The notes: generated by a model from the letters alone, not told the origin. A stretch of DNA of 64,000 bases from Nannocystis sp. (GCF_016714285.1 NZ_JADJNN010000013.1:124001-188000), one strand, 5' to 3'; counted from the stretch's first letter, positions 8,213 to 17,373 are shown. Program-made: numbers and translations.

Positions 8213-8863
8213 TCAGCCGCAGCACTCGTCGATCTTGGCGGACATCGCCGGGTCGTCCAACTCGCATACGCCGCCGCTGGGGCAGGTGCCGACCTGCACG
8301 CCGTCGATCGTGCACGTGCAGGTGTCGGCCTCGCAGGTGACATCCCTGGACGGCATGTCGAGACACTCGCGCCCGAACCCACAGGTGCCCGCCGGGGGGT
8401 CGGGGAACACCCCGACGGTGTACTCCTCGCAGCCATCCTCGCCGAACTCGCATTTGAGATAGGCGTGCTCCAGCTTGTCCCAGCACGGGCCTTCGAAGGT
8501 CTGCAGCTCGGTGCACGAGGTCTGGTCGAAGCAGTTGGTCACGTCGAACCACTCGGCGACGCAGAACGCCGGGATGGACTCGTCGCACGGACAGCCCTCG
8601 AAGCCGGGATCGGTGTCGCACACGTCGACCCGCATGCACAGGTGGAGGCACATCTCCGCGGGGCTGGCGTCCGGGTCGAGGGGCTCGCCCATGGTCGGGT
8701 CGACGAACCCGGAATCGTCGAAGGTGACGTCGCCACTGGTCGGAGCGCCCGTGGTCGCGGTGTCCGCGGCGCCGGTGTCGTCGTTCGGGCCGGTGATCGG
8801 CGGGTTTTGCGGCGGGCAGCCGAGGGCCAGGAGGCACACGAGGGTTCGCGCCGCGGTCCGCAT
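8213..8863 (-). CDS. Cys-rich lipoprotein
   Basis: A 216-residue lipoprotein starting at the ATG at 8863 (MRTAARTLVCLLALGC). The lipobox LALGC is followed by a short Thr/Asp/Gly linker and then a domain with about 20 cysteines, probably disulfide-bonded outside the cell. The C-terminal pattern CEADTCTCTIDG...TCPS...CC recurs in the lipoprotein at 28436-29092, so the two appear paralogous. No function can be assigned. It lies 112 bp upstream of the glycan operon on the same strand but is probably separate. Confidence 0.75.
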   Translation of the reverse strand: MRTAARTLVCLLALGCPPQNPPITGPNDDTGAADTATTGAPTSGDVTFDDSGFVDPTMGEPLDPDASPAEMCLHLCMRVDVCDTDPGFEGCPCDESIPAFCVAEWFDVTNCFDQTSCTELQTFEGPCWDKLEHAYLKCEFGEDGCEEYTVGVFPDPPAGTCGFGRECLDMPSRDVTCEADTCTCTIDGVQVGTCPSGGVCELDDPAMSAKIDECCG

Positions 8864-9090
8864 GCGAGCGATGTTGCCAGATACGCCTGAGCCCCGCATC
8901 CGCGGTGCAGCATGAAACGACCGCCGCGCCCCGTCCGCCGAATGGTCGCTCGCCGTGCGGCAGCTCCCACGCCATGACGCTCCACCCGAATTGATCGACG
9001 GCGGCCTCGGCCTCGTCGCCGCGCCCTTCTCGTCTCCGCGTCCGAAAACGGCCAGACGCCGCCCTCATCCCGGGCTATCACCACCCCACC

Positions 9091-10533
9091 ATGCTCGACC
9101 TCGACGCCTGCTACGCCGCGCTGACCGCCCGCGACGCCCGCTTCGACGGTCTCTTCTTCGTCGGCGTCGCCACCACCGGCATCTATTGTCGGCCCGTGTG
9201 CAGCGCCCGCACCCCGCGGCGCGACCGCTGCACCTTCTATCGATCGTCCGCCGAGGCCGAGCGCGCCGGCCATCGCGCTTGCCTGCGCTGTCGCCCCGAG
9301 CTCGCCCCCGGCGCCGCCCCGCAGGACGCCGTCCCCCGCCTCGTCGCCGGCGCCACCGCATTGATCGATCACGGATACCTCAACGAGCACGGCGTCGACG
9401 CCCTCGCCCGCACCCTCGGCGTCAGCGCCCGCCACCTCCGCCGCGCCACCGAGGATATGCTCGGCGTCTCGCCGATCGAGCTGGCCCAGTCGCGCCGCCT
9501 CGCCCTCGCCAAGCAGCTCCTCCACGACAGCACCCTCCCCATCACCGAGCTCGCCCACGCCAGCGGCTTTCGCAGCGTCCGCCGCTTCAACGCCCTGTTC
9601 CAGGCCCGCTTCGGTCGCCCGCCCTCCGAGCTGCGCCGCGCCGCCACCACCCGCGGCCCCGCCCTCGCCCTGCGCCTCGACCTCCGCCCGCCCTTCGACT
9701 GGCCCCGCCTCCTCGCATTCCTCGCCGCCCGGGCGATCCCCGGCGTCGAGCAGATCGACGGCGATATCTATCGTCGTGTCATTCACCTCGGCGGCCACAC
9801 CGGACCTGTCTGCCTCCGCCCCTACCCACACCACCCCGCGATCCGTGCCGAGGTCGACCCCGGCCTCGCCCCCGTGCTCATGCCCCTCGTCGCCCGCCTG
9901 CGCCGCCTCCTCGACCTCGACGCCCACCCCGCCCAGATCTCCGCCGTCCTCGCCCGCGACCCGCGGCTCGCCCCCCTCCTGCTGCGCCGCCCCGGCCTGC
10001 GGGTGCCCGGGGCCATCGACCCCTTCGAGGCCGCCGCCCGGGCCGTGCTCGGCCAGCAGGTCTCCGTGCGCGCCGCCACCACCCTCGCCGGCCGCCTCGT
10101 CGCCCGCTTCGGCCTCCCCCTCGCCGAGCCCCTCGCCAACCTCACCCACCGCTTCCCCACCGCCGCCGAGATCGCTGATATCGCCGTCCCCGAGCTCGCC
10201 GCGATCGGCCTGCCGCAGGCCCGCGCCGCAGGCCTGCAGGCCCTCGCCCGCGCCTTCACCGACGAGCATCTCGCCGGACCCCACCAGGACCCCGAGCATT
10301 TCGCCGCCGCCCTCACCGCCCTCCCCGGCGTCGGCGACTGGACGGCGCAATACCTGGTCCTGCGCGCCCTGCATCACCCCGACGGCTTCCCCGCCGGCGA
10401 CCTCGTGCTCCGCAAGGCCCTCGGCGGCCGCCCCGAACGCGCCATCCGCGAGCGAGCCGAGGCCTGGCGGCCCTGGCGAGCCTACGCCGTCCTCCACCTG
10501 TGGACCGAGCACAACGAAAGCGAACACCCATGA
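9091..10533 (+). CDS. Ada-AlkA fusion: methyl-sensing regulator and 3-methyladenine DNA glycosylase
   Basis: A 480-residue fusion. Residues ~1-75 are the Ada zinc domain, with Cys pairs in YCRPVC and CLRCRPE that bind Zn and accept methyl groups from phosphotriesters. Residues ~85-190 are an AraC-type double HTH. Residues ~195-300 match the AlkA N-terminal domain, and ~300-470 the HhH-GPD glycosylase fold, with LPGVGDWTAQY and the catalytic Asp in PAGDLVL. The protein would both sense alkylation and remove alkylated bases. Its stop overlaps the ATG of ogt by 4 bp. The same fusion is known in other high-GC bacteria. Upstream, TATCAC lies 9 nt before the start. Confidence 0.93.
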   Translation: MLDLDACYAALTARDARFDGLFFVGVATTGIYCRPVCSARTPRRDRCTFYRSSAEAERAGHRACLRCRPELAPGAAPQDAVPRLVAGATALIDHGYLNEHGVDALARTLGVSARHLRRATEDMLGVSPIELAQSRRLALAKQLLHDSTLPITELAHASGFRSVRRFNALFQARFGRPPSELRRAATTRGPALALRLDLRPPFDWPRLLAFLAARAIPGVEQIDGDIYRRVIHLGGHTGPVCLRPYPHHPAIRAEVDPGLAPVLMPLVARLRRLLDLDAHPAQISAVLARDPRLAPLLLRRPGLRVPGAIDPFEAAARAVLGQQVSVRAATTLAGRLVARFGLPLAEPLANLTHRFPTAAEIADIAVPELAAIGLPQARAAGLQALARAFTDEHLAGPHQDPEHFAAALTALPGVGDWTAQYLVLRALHHPDGFPAGDLVLRKALGGRPERAIRERAEAWRPWRAYAVLHLWTEHNESEHP

Positions 10534-11084
10534 ATCCCGACAATCTCCACACCCTCGCCATCACCAGCCCGCTCGGACAACTCCGCCTATTCGCCGACGA
10601 CGACGCCCTCCGCGGCGTCTACCTCCCGGTCCAGCCCGCCCCGATCGCCGCCACTTCCCAACACCACCCGATCCTCCTGCGCACCGCCCGGCAATTGCAC
10701 GAGTACTTCGCCGGCACCCGCCAGCAATTCGATATCCCCCTACACCTCGAAGGCACCGCCTTTCAGCGCCGCGTATGGCAGGTCCTGCGCGAGATCCCCT
10801 TCGCCGCCACCCGCAGCTACGCCGAGCTCGCCGCGGCGATCGACCACCCACGCGCCTCCCGGGCCGTCGGCGCCGCCAACGGCAAGAACCCGATCTCCAT
10901 CATCGTCCCCTGCCACCGCGTCCTCGGCAGCGACGGCAGCCTCACCGGCTACGCCGGCGGCCCGCCGGCCAAGCGCTGGCTGCTCGATCACGAGACCCGC
11001 AGCGCCGCGCGTGCATCGACGCCCAGCCATTTGCGCGCCAGCACCCCCGCGAATTCCAGCGCCGCCCTCCCTCCGCGCCCGTGA
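10530..11084 (+). CDS. ogt: Methylated-DNA--protein-cysteine methyltransferase
   Basis: A 184-residue Ogt-type O6-alkylguanine-DNA alkyltransferase. The helix FQRRVWQVLREIPFAATRSY, the RAVGAANGKNP stretch and the active-site PCHRV (acceptor Cys) followed by the GYAGG hairpin are all intact. It repairs O6-methylguanine by transferring the methyl to its own cysteine. The start overlaps the previous stop (ATGA), so the two repair genes are translated together. About 25 Ser/Ala-rich residues at the C terminus extend beyond the usual family end. Confidence 0.93.
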   Translation: MNPDNLHTLAITSPLGQLRLFADDDALRGVYLPVQPAPIAATSQHHPILLRTARQLHEYFAGTRQQFDIPLHLEGTAFQRRVWQVLREIPFAATRSYAELAAAIDHPRASRAVGAANGKNPISIIVPCHRVLGSDGSLTGYAGGPPAKRWLLDHETRSAARASTPSHLRASTPANSSAALPPRP

Positions 11085-11090
11085 TCGCGA

Positions 11091-11096
11091 TAGCTT
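11091..11096 (+). promoter_or_regulatory. -10-like TAGCTT, 6 nt before ATG 11103
   Basis: Two ATG codons stand side by side (11100 and 11103). The hexamer is exactly 6 nt from the second, which supports the second as the start. Confidence 0.45.
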
Positions 11097-11102
11097 GCGA
11101 TG

Positions 11103-12362
11103 ATGAACTCCCGCCCCTCGTCGCTACCCCTCGCCCTGCTCCTGCTCGCGGCCTGCCCCGACGACGGCGGCTCGGGTGACACCAGCACGGGCCCCTCGTC
11201 GAGCAACCCGACCAACACCAACACCGTCACGGCCACCGCCACCGACACCAGCGAGCCGACCACCGACACCCCCACCACCAACAGCCCGACCACCGCCGAC
11301 GCGACCACCAACGCCTCCGCCACCACCACACCGATCGACACCACCACTGGCCCCGGCAGCACGACCACCGACCCCACCGCCAGCACCACCGACCCCTCCG
11401 CCGGCGACACCACAACCACAACCTCCACCACCGGCAGCACCGGCGCCGCCGACACCGGCAGCACCGGCGCCGCCGCGAGCACCGGCGGCATCATCGACTG
11501 CACCGACGAGCCCGGCAAGCTCGCCGGCAACGAGGTGGTGATCGCCCCCGAGTTCATGGACCTCTACACCACCTACGAGCTCGGCCCCGTGCCCGGTATC
11601 CCCCCGGACGCGCGCCTCGGCGGCTGCGTGATCAGCTTCGACGACCCCAACATCCTCCTCATCGCCGGCTACTCCGAGGCCACCAACGGCCAGCTCTACA
11701 AGATCGGCGTCGAACGCGGCAACTGCGATCACATCGTCGCCTTCACCGGCCAGGCCACCTCGATCGCCAACACCCCCTACATCGACGCCAATCTCATCTA
11801 CGTCAAGAGCGGCCTGCTCTTCTACTCCGAGTGGCCGGTGAACAACCTGAGCCAGCTGCTGCCCGGCGGCAACGCCCCCGCCCGCACCACCGCCCTCGGC
11901 CCCCTCGGCGTCGCCAACTCGATCGGCGGCATCGGCTTCGTCCCGCCCGGCTTCGTCGACGCCGGCGGCATGCGCCTTTTGTCCTGGCCCGGCGGCGAGT
12001 GGTACCACCTCGAGCGCGACCCCGACGGCGAGCTCTTCGTCGTCTCCAAACCAGTCAAGACCGCAACCCTCCCCAACGGCCCCGGCGGCTTCGCCTACGT
12101 CCCCAAGGGCTCCCCCGGCTTCGACGTCGACCACGTCATCGTCTCCGAATGGAGCACCAACACCGTCGGCGTCTATCAGGTCGACGCCCAGGGCGACCCC
12201 AAGATGGCCACCCGCAAGGACTTCTACACGACCTTCCCGCGCCCCTGGGGCGCCTACTTCGAGCCCCTCACCGGCGACTTCATGTTCCTCACCTGGGGCG
12301 CCGGCGTCGATCGCGTGTACATCGTCCAGGGCTTCAAGGCCCCGCCCCCGCTCCCGCAGTGA
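11103..12362 (+). CDS. Lipoprotein with Thr-rich linker and propeller-like domain
   Basis: A signal peptide with lipobox LLLAAC is followed by about 100 residues almost entirely Thr, Ser, Ala, Asp and Pro, then a ~270-residue globular domain from CTDEPGKLAG onward. The globular part alternates short hydrophobic strands (ILLIAGYSE, LIYVKSGLLFYSE, MRLLSWPGGEWYHL, FMFLTWGAGVDRVYI), suggesting a beta-propeller-like fold. The protein is probably displayed on the cell envelope; ligand and role are unknown. The start is the second of two adjacent ATG codons (see the -10 site). Confidence 0.72.
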   Translation: MNSRPSSLPLALLLLAACPDDGGSGDTSTGPSSSNPTNTNTVTATATDTSEPTTDTPTTNSPTTADATTNASATTTPIDTTTGPGSTTTDPTASTTDPSAGDTTTTTSTTGSTGAADTGSTGAAASTGGIIDCTDEPGKLAGNEVVIAPEFMDLYTTYELGPVPGIPPDARLGGCVISFDDPNILLIAGYSEATNGQLYKIGVERGNCDHIVAFTGQATSIANTPYIDANLIYVKSGLLFYSEWPVNNLSQLLPGGNAPARTTALGPLGVANSIGGIGFVPPGFVDAGGMRLLSWPGGEWYHLERDPDGELFVVSKPVKTATLPNGPGGFAYVPKGSPGFDVDHVIVSEWSTNTVGVYQVDAQGDPKMATRKDFYTTFPRPWGAYFEPLTGDFMFLTWGAGVDRVYIVQGFKAPPPLPQ

Positions 12363-12478
12363 AGCCCCCGCAAGACCGACGCCACGCCGACCCGCGCGAG
12401 CGCCCAGAGTCCGTGAACCCGGAGTCCTGACGCACACCCGCGCCGCGCAAACCACTTCGCCCGCGCAGCCGGGCGAGC

Positions 12479-12484
12479 TATCCT
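12479..12484 (+). promoter_or_regulatory. -10-like TATCCT, 6 nt before ATG 12491
   Basis: TATCCT-cccgcg-ATG. The spacing is identical to that at 3025, 28424, 34854, 41753, 58542 and 61733. Confidence 0.6.
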
Positions 12485-12490
12485 CCCGCG

Positions 12491-13276
12491 ATGCACGAGC
12501 AGCCCGTCGCCCTGGTCACCGGAGGCAACCGCGGCATCGGCCGTGAGATCTGCCGTCAACTCCACGCCCGCGGCTTCCACGTCCTGCTCGCCGCCCGCGA
12601 CCCCGCCCGCGGCCTCGCCGTCGCCCGCGAGCTCGGCGTCGCCTTCACACCCCTCGACGTCAGCGACCCCGCCAGCATCGCCCGCATGGTCACCAGCCTC
12701 GAGGGCCGCAAGCTCGGCCTCGACGTCCTGGTCCACAACGCCGGCGTCACCTTCCCCGGCTTCGACGCCCGCGTCGCCCGCGACACCCTCGCCGTCAACT
12801 TCTTCGCCGTCCACAACCTCACCGTCGCGCTGCTCCCCTTCCTGCGCCCGCACGCCCGCGTCGTCATCGTCTCGAGCGGCGTCGGCGATCGCAGCAAGCT
12901 CGCCCCCGCCCTGCGCGCCCGCTTCGCCGACGGCGCCCTCGACCGCCCGCAGCTCGTCGACCTCATGCAAGCCTTCGTCACCGCCGTCGCCGACGGCCAC
13001 CACAGCGCCGACGGCTGGCCCTCCTCCGCCTACGGCGTCTCCAAGATCGGCGCCACCATGCTCGCCCAGATCCTCGCGCGCGAGCTCGCCGACGACCCCC
13101 GCCAGCTCCGCTTCAACGCCGTCTGCCCCGGCTGGGTGAAGACCGACATGGGCGGCCCACACGCCACCCGCGAGGTCGCCGAGGGGGCCGACACCGCCGT
13201 GTGGCTCGCCACCCGCCCGCCGAACGACAGCCCGAGCGGCGGCTTCTTCCGCGACCGCCAACCCGCCGCCTGGTGA
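12491..13276 (+). CDS. Short-chain dehydrogenase/reductase (carbonyl reductase-like)
   Basis: A 261-residue classical SDR. TGGNRGIG (residues 10-17) binds the dinucleotide, NAG is at 83-85, and the catalytic residues are Ser128/129, Tyr181 and Lys185 (YGVSK). The insertion between the Ser and the Tyr and the sequence VCPGWVKTDMGG resemble carbonyl reductase 1-type NADPH-dependent enzymes, which reduce aldehydes, ketones or quinones in the cytoplasm. Length is normal. It is monocistronic with its own predicted leaderless promoter; the next gene begins 69 bp downstream. Confidence 0.9.
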   Translation: MHEQPVALVTGGNRGIGREICRQLHARGFHVLLAARDPARGLAVARELGVAFTPLDVSDPASIARMVTSLEGRKLGLDVLVHNAGVTFPGFDARVARDTLAVNFFAVHNLTVALLPFLRPHARVVIVSSGVGDRSKLAPALRARFADGALDRPQLVDLMQAFVTAVADGHHSADGWPSSAYGVSKIGATMLAQILARELADDPRQLRFNAVCPGWVKTDMGGPHATREVAEGADTAVWLATRPPNDSPSGGFFRDRQPAAW

Positions 13277-13305
13277 TCGCGCCGCGAGCGAGCCACAAGC
13301 GCCGC

Positions 13306-13335
13306 TTGCTCGCGATCTTCGCCGCGGCCTATCCT
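13306..13335 (+). promoter_or_regulatory. Promoter TTGCTC-N18-TATCCT before ATG 13345
   Basis: The -35-like TTGCTC (13306-13311) and -10-like TATCCT (13330-13335) are 18 bp apart. The -10 ends 9 nt before the ATG. Confidence 0.5.
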
Positions 13336-13344
13336 GCCGCCCCG

Positions 13345-13932
13345 ATGGCCGCCCCGATGTCGACCGCCCCGCGCGCGCTCCTCCTGCTCCTCGCGCTCGC
13401 CGCCTGCCGCGAGGCCCCACCGCCGACCGCGACCCCCGAGCCCAAGTTCGACGCCCGGGCCGCGCTCGCCGGCTTCGACGGCCCCGTCCCCGACGACGAC
13501 CCCGTCGCCCTCGAGGGCACCCGCCTGACCAACGGCCCGCTGCGCGAGTGTGCCGAACGCGAGGCCGTCGACATGCAGCAGGAGGGCGACCTCATCGCCA
13601 CCAAGCTCGCCCCCGGCCAGCTCTTCGAGCAGGAGTTTCGCCTCCAACCCGGCCGCTGTTACACCCTGGTCGCCGTCGCCGGCGACGGCATCGCCGAGCT
13701 CGACGCGACCTTCGAGACCTTCGGCCCCGCCCGCAGCAAGACCGAGATCCTCGCCAGCGACGCCGCCACCGGCACCACCGCCGTCATCGGCGGCGGCGCG
13801 GCCTGCTTCCCGTGGAAGCCCGAACAGAGCCCGATCGCCGCCAAGTTCGTGCTCCGCGCCGGCCAGGGCAGCGGCGTCGCCGTCAGCCAGCTCTACTCCC
13901 GCGAATCACCGCCGCCGCCAAGTCGCCGCTAG
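13345..13932 (+). CDS. Small lipoprotein of unknown function
   Basis: A 195-residue protein with the signal sequence MAAPMSTAPRALLLLLALAAC, with lipobox LALAAC; an alternative ATG lies 12 bp later. The mature part carries ECAEREAVDMQQ and then GRCYTLVAVAGDGIAELDATF, a segment I associate with extracytoplasmic beta-sandwich domains of myxobacterial secreted proteins, though no named family is certain. Two cysteines could pair. It lies downstream of the SDR gene but has its own promoter. Confidence 0.7.
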   Translation: MAAPMSTAPRALLLLLALAACREAPPPTATPEPKFDARAALAGFDGPVPDDDPVALEGTRLTNGPLRECAEREAVDMQQEGDLIATKLAPGQLFEQEFRLQPGRCYTLVAVAGDGIAELDATFETFGPARSKTEILASDAATGTTAVIGGGAACFPWKPEQSPIAAKFVLRAGQGSGVAVSQLYSRESPPPPSRR

Positions 13933-13991
13933 CGATATCTACACACTTGCCATCGGCGCTCCGCCCACCAAGTCGCGCCGCCGTGGCACAA

Positions 13992-15378
13992 GCGCGATCC
14001 TCGGCCCTCCGCGATCGCAGCCATTGCGCGGCCGCTGGGCCTCCGCTCTCATGCCCCCATGGCTATTCGTAGGACTGTCACAGTGGGTGCGATCGTGATC
14101 TGTGGGGCGCTCGCGTGCGGCGGTGGCGAGGACACCGCCACCAGCTTCGCCTCCATGACCAACATGACCACCCCCCCGCCGGGCAGCACCTCCGAGGCCG
14201 AGACCACCTCCGGCACCCCCACCACCTCCGGCGACAACCCCAGCACCAGCGGCGTCAGCGGCACCAGCGACGTCGCCAGCACCGGCGTCGCCGAGTCCAG
14301 CTCCACTGCCTCCGCCACCGACGTCTCCAGCACCGGCGTCGCCCCCATCTGCGGCGACGGCAACGTCGACGACGGCGAGGATTGCGACGACGGCAACGAT
14401 ATCGACACCGACGCCTGCCTCCCCGACTGCACCCTCGCCAAGTGCGGCGACGGCCTCGTCGAGGACGGCGTCGAGGCCTGCGACGACGGCAACCAGGTCG
14501 ACGACGACGCCTGCACCAACAGCTGCGCCCTCCCCGGCTGCGGCGACGGCATCCTCTCCGCCATGGAAGAATGCGACGACGGCAACGTGGTCGACACCGA
14601 CGCCTGCACCTCCATGTGTATCAAGGCCAAGTGCGGCGACGGCCTCATCCAGGAGGGCGTCGAGACCTGCGACGACAAGCTCGAGACCAAGACCTGCGAC
14701 AAGGACTGCACCGCCGCCATGTGCGGCGACAAGACCGTCAACGCCACCGCCGGCGAGACCTGTGACGACGGCGCAGAGACCGTCGCCTGCGACAAGGACT
14801 GCACCGCCGTCACCTGCGGCGACAGCACCGTCAACGCCGCCGCCGGCGAGACCTGCGACGACGGCAACATGGTCAACACCGACGCCTGCGTCACCTGCAA
14901 GGCCGCAAAGTGCGGCGATAAGTTCGTCCAGGCCGGCGTCGAGGAGTGCGACGACGGCAACATGGTCAATGGCGACGGCTGCGAGAACACCTGCAAGAAT
15001 TCGCCGATGGCCCCCGAGTGCATGACCGCCACCCAGTTCAACGACAACACCCGCAACATCACCTACGTCAACCAGAGCGTCGGCTGCGACAACGGCCTCG
15101 CCACCGGCTGGTACCGCTTCACCGGCGCCTCCGGCACCCGCATGCCGACCGTCGCCCCCCAGATCCTCGCCTGTGGCACCCACGCCCCCGGCTGGCTCAA
15201 CGGCGCCGAGCCGACCGTCAACGAGGGCGCCGTCGACCGCCAGATCTGCTTCCATTGGAGTAACAACACCTGCAATTGGAGCGAGCCCGCCAAGGTCCGC
15301 AACTGCGGCCAGTTCTTCATCTACTACCTGAAGAACGTCGCCTGGGGCTGCAGCGGCCGCTACTGCGGCACCAACTGA
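13992..15378 (+). repeat. Tandem duplication, copy 1
   Basis: The segment from the leader (gcgcgatc...cggccctccgcgatcg) through the complete DUF4215 gene is repeated in direct orientation at 15412-16799. The offset is 1420-1421 bp. Leader DNA is duplicated as well, so the event copied promoter and gene together. Confidence 0.9.
14059..15378 (+). CDS. DUF4215 Cys-rich repeat lipoprotein (copy 1)
   Basis: A 439-residue lipoprotein with signal and lipobox in GAIVICGALAC, a Thr/Ser/Gly linker to residue ~95, then about seven tandem repeats of the form CGDGxxxxGxExCDDGNxxxxDxCxxxC (the Myxococcus cysteine-rich repeat, DUF4215). The C-terminal ~120 residues from SPMAPECM onward form a separate domain with paired Cys and aromatic residues (GWYRFTGASG). 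DUF4215 repeats occur on surface proteins and probably form disulfide or Ca-stabilised rods. It is nearly identical over most of its length to the next gene. No promoter hexamer is seen close to the ATG. Confidence 0.9.
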   Translation: MAIRRTVTVGAIVICGALACGGGEDTATSFASMTNMTTPPPGSTSEAETTSGTPTTSGDNPSTSGVSGTSDVASTGVAESSSTASATDVSSTGVAPICGDGNVDDGEDCDDGNDIDTDACLPDCTLAKCGDGLVEDGVEACDDGNQVDDDACTNSCALPGCGDGILSAMEECDDGNVVDTDACTSMCIKAKCGDGLIQEGVETCDDKLETKTCDKDCTAAMCGDKTVNATAGETCDDGAETVACDKDCTAVTCGDSTVNAAAGETCDDGNMVNTDACVTCKAAKCGDKFVQAGVEECDDGNMVNGDGCENTCKNSPMAPECMTATQFNDNTRNITYVNQSVGCDNGLATGWYRFTGASGTRMPTVAPQILACGTHAPGWLNGAEPTVNEGAVDRQICFHWSNNTCNWSEPAKVRNCGQFFIYYLKNVAWGCSGRYCGTN

Positions 15379-15411
15379 TCCCACGACTCGCGGCGCCTCC
15401 ATATCGCCGGC

Positions 15412-16799
15412 GCGCGATCGTCGGCCCTCCGCGATCGCAGCCATTGCGCAGCCGGTGGGCCTCCGCTCTCATGCCCTCCATGCATATGCGTAGGACCGTC
15501 GGAGTGGGTGCGCTTCTGATCTGTGGGACGCTCGCGTGCGGCGGTGGCGAGGACGTCACGACCACCGGCTTCGCCTCCATGACCAACATGACGACCCCGC
15601 CGGGCAGCACCTCCGAGGCCGAGACCACCTCCGGCACCCCCACCACCTCCGGCGATAACCCCAGCACCAGCGGCGTCAGCGGCACCAGCGACGTCGCCAG
15701 CACCGGCGTCGCCGAGTCCAGCTCCACTGCCTCCGCCACCGACGTCTCCAGCACCGGCGTCGCCCCCATCTGCGGCGACGGCAACGTCGACGACGGCGAA
15801 GATTGCGACGACGGCAACGACATCGACACCGACGCCTGTCTCCCCGACTGCACCCTCGCCAAGTGCGGCGACGGCCTCGTCGAGGACGGCGTCGAGGCCT
15901 GCGACGACGGCAACCAGGTCGACGACGACGCCTGCACCAACAGCTGCGCCCTCCCCGGCTGCGGCGACGGCATCCTCTCCGCCATGGAAGAATGCGACGA
16001 CGGCAACGTGGTCGACACCGACGCCTGCACCTCCATGTGTATCAAGGCCAAGTGCGGCGACGGCCTCATCCAGGAGGGCGTCGAGACCTGCGACGACAAG
16101 CTCGAGACCAAGACCTGCGACAAGGACTGCAGCGCCGCCATGTGCGGCGACAAGACCGTCAACGCCACCGCCGGCGAGACCTGTGACGACGGCGCCGAGA
16201 CCGTCGCCTGCGACAAGGACTGCACCGCTGTCACCTGCGGCGACAGCACCGTCAACGCCGCCGCCGGCGAGACCTGCGACGACGGCAACATGGTCAACAC
16301 CGACGCCTGCGTCACCTGCAAGGCCGCAAAGTGCGGCGATAAGTTCGTCCAGGCCGGCGTCGAGGAGTGCGACGACGGCAACATGGTCAACGGCGACGGC
16401 TGCGAGAACACCTGCAAGAACTCGCCGATGGCCCCCGAGTGCATGAGTGCCACCCAGCTCAACGACAACACCCGCAACATCACCTACGTCAACGGCAACG
16501 TCAGCTGCGACAACCCCTTCACGACCGGCTGGTACCGCTTCACCGGCGCCTCCGGCACCCGCATGCCGACCGTCGCCCCCCAGATCCTCGCCTGTGGCAC
16601 CCACGCCCCCGGCTGGCTCAACGGCGCCGAACCGGCCGTCAACCAGGGCGCCGTCGACCGCACGATCTGCTTTAACTGGAACAACAATACCTGCAACTGG
16701 AACGAGCCCGCGAAGGTCCGCAACTGCGGCCAGTTCTTCGTCTACTACCTGAAGAACGTCTCCTGGGGCTGCAACGGCCGCTACTGCGGCACCAACTGA
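15412..16799 (+). repeat. Tandem duplication, copy 2
   Basis: Second copy of the 13992-15378 unit. The middle of the gene is almost base-identical to copy 1, whereas the first ~60 bp and the last ~350 bp of the coding region differ more. Confidence 0.9.
15480..16799 (+). CDS. DUF4215 Cys-rich repeat lipoprotein (copy 2)
   Basis: A 439-residue paralogue of the preceding gene with the same architecture: lipobox in LLICGTLAC, Thr/Ser linker, DUF4215 repeats and a C-terminal domain. The ATG at 15480 is chosen because it aligns with the copy 1 start and gives the same length; the frame is open further upstream through the intergenic copy. Differences concentrate at the signal peptide (VTTTGF insertion) and in the C-terminal domain (NGNVSCDNPFTTGW against NQSVGCDNGLATGW). 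The stop codon abuts that of the convergent gene within the palindrome TGATCA. Confidence 0.9.
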   Translation: MHMRRTVGVGALLICGTLACGGGEDVTTTGFASMTNMTTPPGSTSEAETTSGTPTTSGDNPSTSGVSGTSDVASTGVAESSSTASATDVSSTGVAPICGDGNVDDGEDCDDGNDIDTDACLPDCTLAKCGDGLVEDGVEACDDGNQVDDDACTNSCALPGCGDGILSAMEECDDGNVVDTDACTSMCIKAKCGDGLIQEGVETCDDKLETKTCDKDCSAAMCGDKTVNATAGETCDDGAETVACDKDCTAVTCGDSTVNAAAGETCDDGNMVNTDACVTCKAAKCGDKFVQAGVEECDDGNMVNGDGCENTCKNSPMAPECMSATQLNDNTRNITYVNGNVSCDNPFTTGWYRFTGASGTRMPTVAPQILACGTHAPGWLNGAEPAVNQGAVDRTICFNWNNNTCNWNEPAKVRNCGQFFVYYLKNVSWGCNGRYCGTN

Positions 16800-17252
16800 T
16801 CACCCTGCGAGCACGGCTCGCAGGATCAGCGCGATCATCCCGAACAGGCAGAAGGTCCCCAGCGCGTAGAAGATCGTGCGCCACGGCTGCACCGCGTTCA
16901 AATAAACGATCGCGTGCAGCACCCGCATCACCGTGAAACCGATGAAGCACACCTGCGCGCCCAACACCGGCGCCCCGGACAGCACATAGACCAACCCGAG
17001 CCCGAAGAACAGCGGCAGGCTCTCGAGCAGGTTGCGGTGCGCCCGCTGCACCCGCGCCACCTCCGGGTGCTCCGCTCCGTCGACCATCCGCGCCTCGCCG
17101 AACGACACGCGGTTGTCCTCGGGGTTGATGAAGCCCTTGTGCTTGGCCCGCTTCGCCGGCGTGATGCCGGCCAGCACCAGGCTCTCGAGCACCAGTACGC
17201 AGCTACAAATCGCGAGCAACTTGAACGACGGATCGGCGGACAGCATCGACAT
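16800..17252 (-). CDS. MAPEG-family membrane protein
   Basis: A 150-residue protein with four hydrophobic helices and the MAPEG signatures: RVQRAHRNLLESLPLFFGLG in the second helix region, preceded by an acidic EHPEVAR stretch, and a late FTVMRVLHAIVYL. MAPEG proteins are membrane glutathione-dependent or eicosanoid-type enzymes; bacterial substrates are mostly unknown. The start at 17252 (MSMLSADPSF) is preferred over the frame from 17375, whose first 41 residues are Arg/Gly shadow; TATGCC lies 6 nt upstream of it. The stop abuts that of the convergent DUF4215 gene. Confidence 0.85.
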   Translation of the reverse strand: MSMLSADPSFKLLAICSCVLVLESLVLAGITPAKRAKHKGFINPEDNRVSFGEARMVDGAEHPEVARVQRAHRNLLESLPLFFGLGLVYVLSGAPVLGAQVCFIGFTVMRVLHAIVYLNAVQPWRTIFYALGTFCLFGMIALILRAVLAG

Positions 17253-17355
17253 GCCGCAGGCATAACGTCCCCGCCACCTCGCGCGCAACCACCATCGTGC
17301 CGCCGGGGTGCCGCCGGGGTGCGCCGGGGCACCGCCTGGGCGCCTCGCCAGCTGA

Positions 17356-17361
17356 TATCCT
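17356..17361 (+). promoter_or_regulatory. Extended -10 TG-A-TATCCT, 12 nt before ATG 17374
   Basis: TGATATCCT carries the extended TGN motif. The predicted leader is about 5 nt. Confidence 0.55.
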
Positions 17362-17373
17362 CGCCGCCCTCGC

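Noticed and set aside
8539..10527. 662-codon minus-strand frame opposite the Ada-AlkA gene
   Set aside because: Shadow of a well-conserved gene with all catalytic residues; no family similarity.
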